From: Litchfieldia alkalitelluris
Lineage (GTDB): Bacteria; Bacillota; Bacilli; Bacillales; Bacillaceae_L
Direction: 5' to 3'
Assembly (NCBI RefSeq): GCF_002019645.1
Contig: NZ_KV917374.1
Coordinates: 895,452 to 959,451 of the forward strand
Length of the DNA: 64,000 nucleotides
The notes beneath the pieces were generated by a model. It worked only from the letters and a program-made list of their open reading frames with translations. It did not search any database and was not told the DNA's origin. A program made the position numbers and the translations under genes. Shown here one piece after another: positions 63,971-64,000 of the stretch (positions are counted from its first letter, which is position 1; each line of letters begins with the position of its first letter).

Positions 63971-64000
63971 TTTTGTAAAAGATCATTCATAATTCATCTA

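Overview
The window is low-GC Gram-positive DNA from an aerobic, endospore-forming Bacillaceae-type bacterium. The grounds are YesM/YesN-type signalling, a quinol oxidase qoxABCD set, an Fnr-type regulator with C-terminal cysteines, Spo0M-like and DUF3231 proteins, strong GGAGG ribosome sites and many T-tailed hairpin terminators. No species can be named. No rRNA, tRNA, CRISPR, complete insertion sequence or prophage was seen.

Layout. 1-19.4 kb is a pectin/galacturonate locus: a PL9 pectate lyase (5' end cut by the window), a YesM/YesN two-component pair, an ABC sugar importer (binding protein plus two permeases, no ATPase gene), a GH105 unsaturated-galacturonyl hydrolase, a Gfo/Idh oxidoreductase, a YesL-like protein, then uxaC, uxaB and uxaA. 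A cre-like site precedes the importer and a perfect 16-bp palindrome precedes uxaC. 20-22.3 kb holds a VanZ-like gene, a doubtful small ORF and an M20 peptidase.

22.5-30.9 kb is the most unusual part: a six-gene accessory chaperone cluster. It encodes a J-like/TPR protein, a CbbX-type AAA+ ATPase, a protein ending in a GrpE-like head, a short-lid Hsp70, a membrane-anchored TPR/coiled-coil protein and a second J-like/TPR protein with a membrane tail. Both J-like domains lack the HPD motif. No CIRCE element was found. A membrane-linked Hsp70-AAA+ remodelling machine is my inference.

31-39.8 kb holds a metallophosphoesterase, micro-genes, a c-di-GMP-I riboswitch in front of an unknown 150-aa protein, qoxABCD with a histidine-rich QoxA tail, and a DinB-like protein. 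40-52 kb holds ppc, a secreted acidic DUF5667 protein, an orphan AimR-like (arbitrium receptor) gene, a short Spo0M-like gene, a yybP-ykoY Mn2+ riboswitch with its own promoter in front of a 44-aa basic protein, then GrpB-like, LCP, lipoprotein, ROK kinase and membrane-protein genes. 52-57.5 kb holds DUF3231, an Nre-like sensor group, an Fnr-type regulator and a shortened NarI-like protein. 59.6-63.8 kb holds a 1003-aa multi-PAS kinase and a type II asparaginase.

The intergenic DNA carries at least six dispersed repeat families, named here A to F. Family C (GC-rich, about 160 bp) and family D (about 130 bp) show compensatory base changes between copies, which points to selection on folded structure. 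Family B forms a 51-bp, roughly 25-unit hairpin array that creates long false ORFs. One family E copy is split by a 172-bp MITE-like insert with 16-bp inverted ends.
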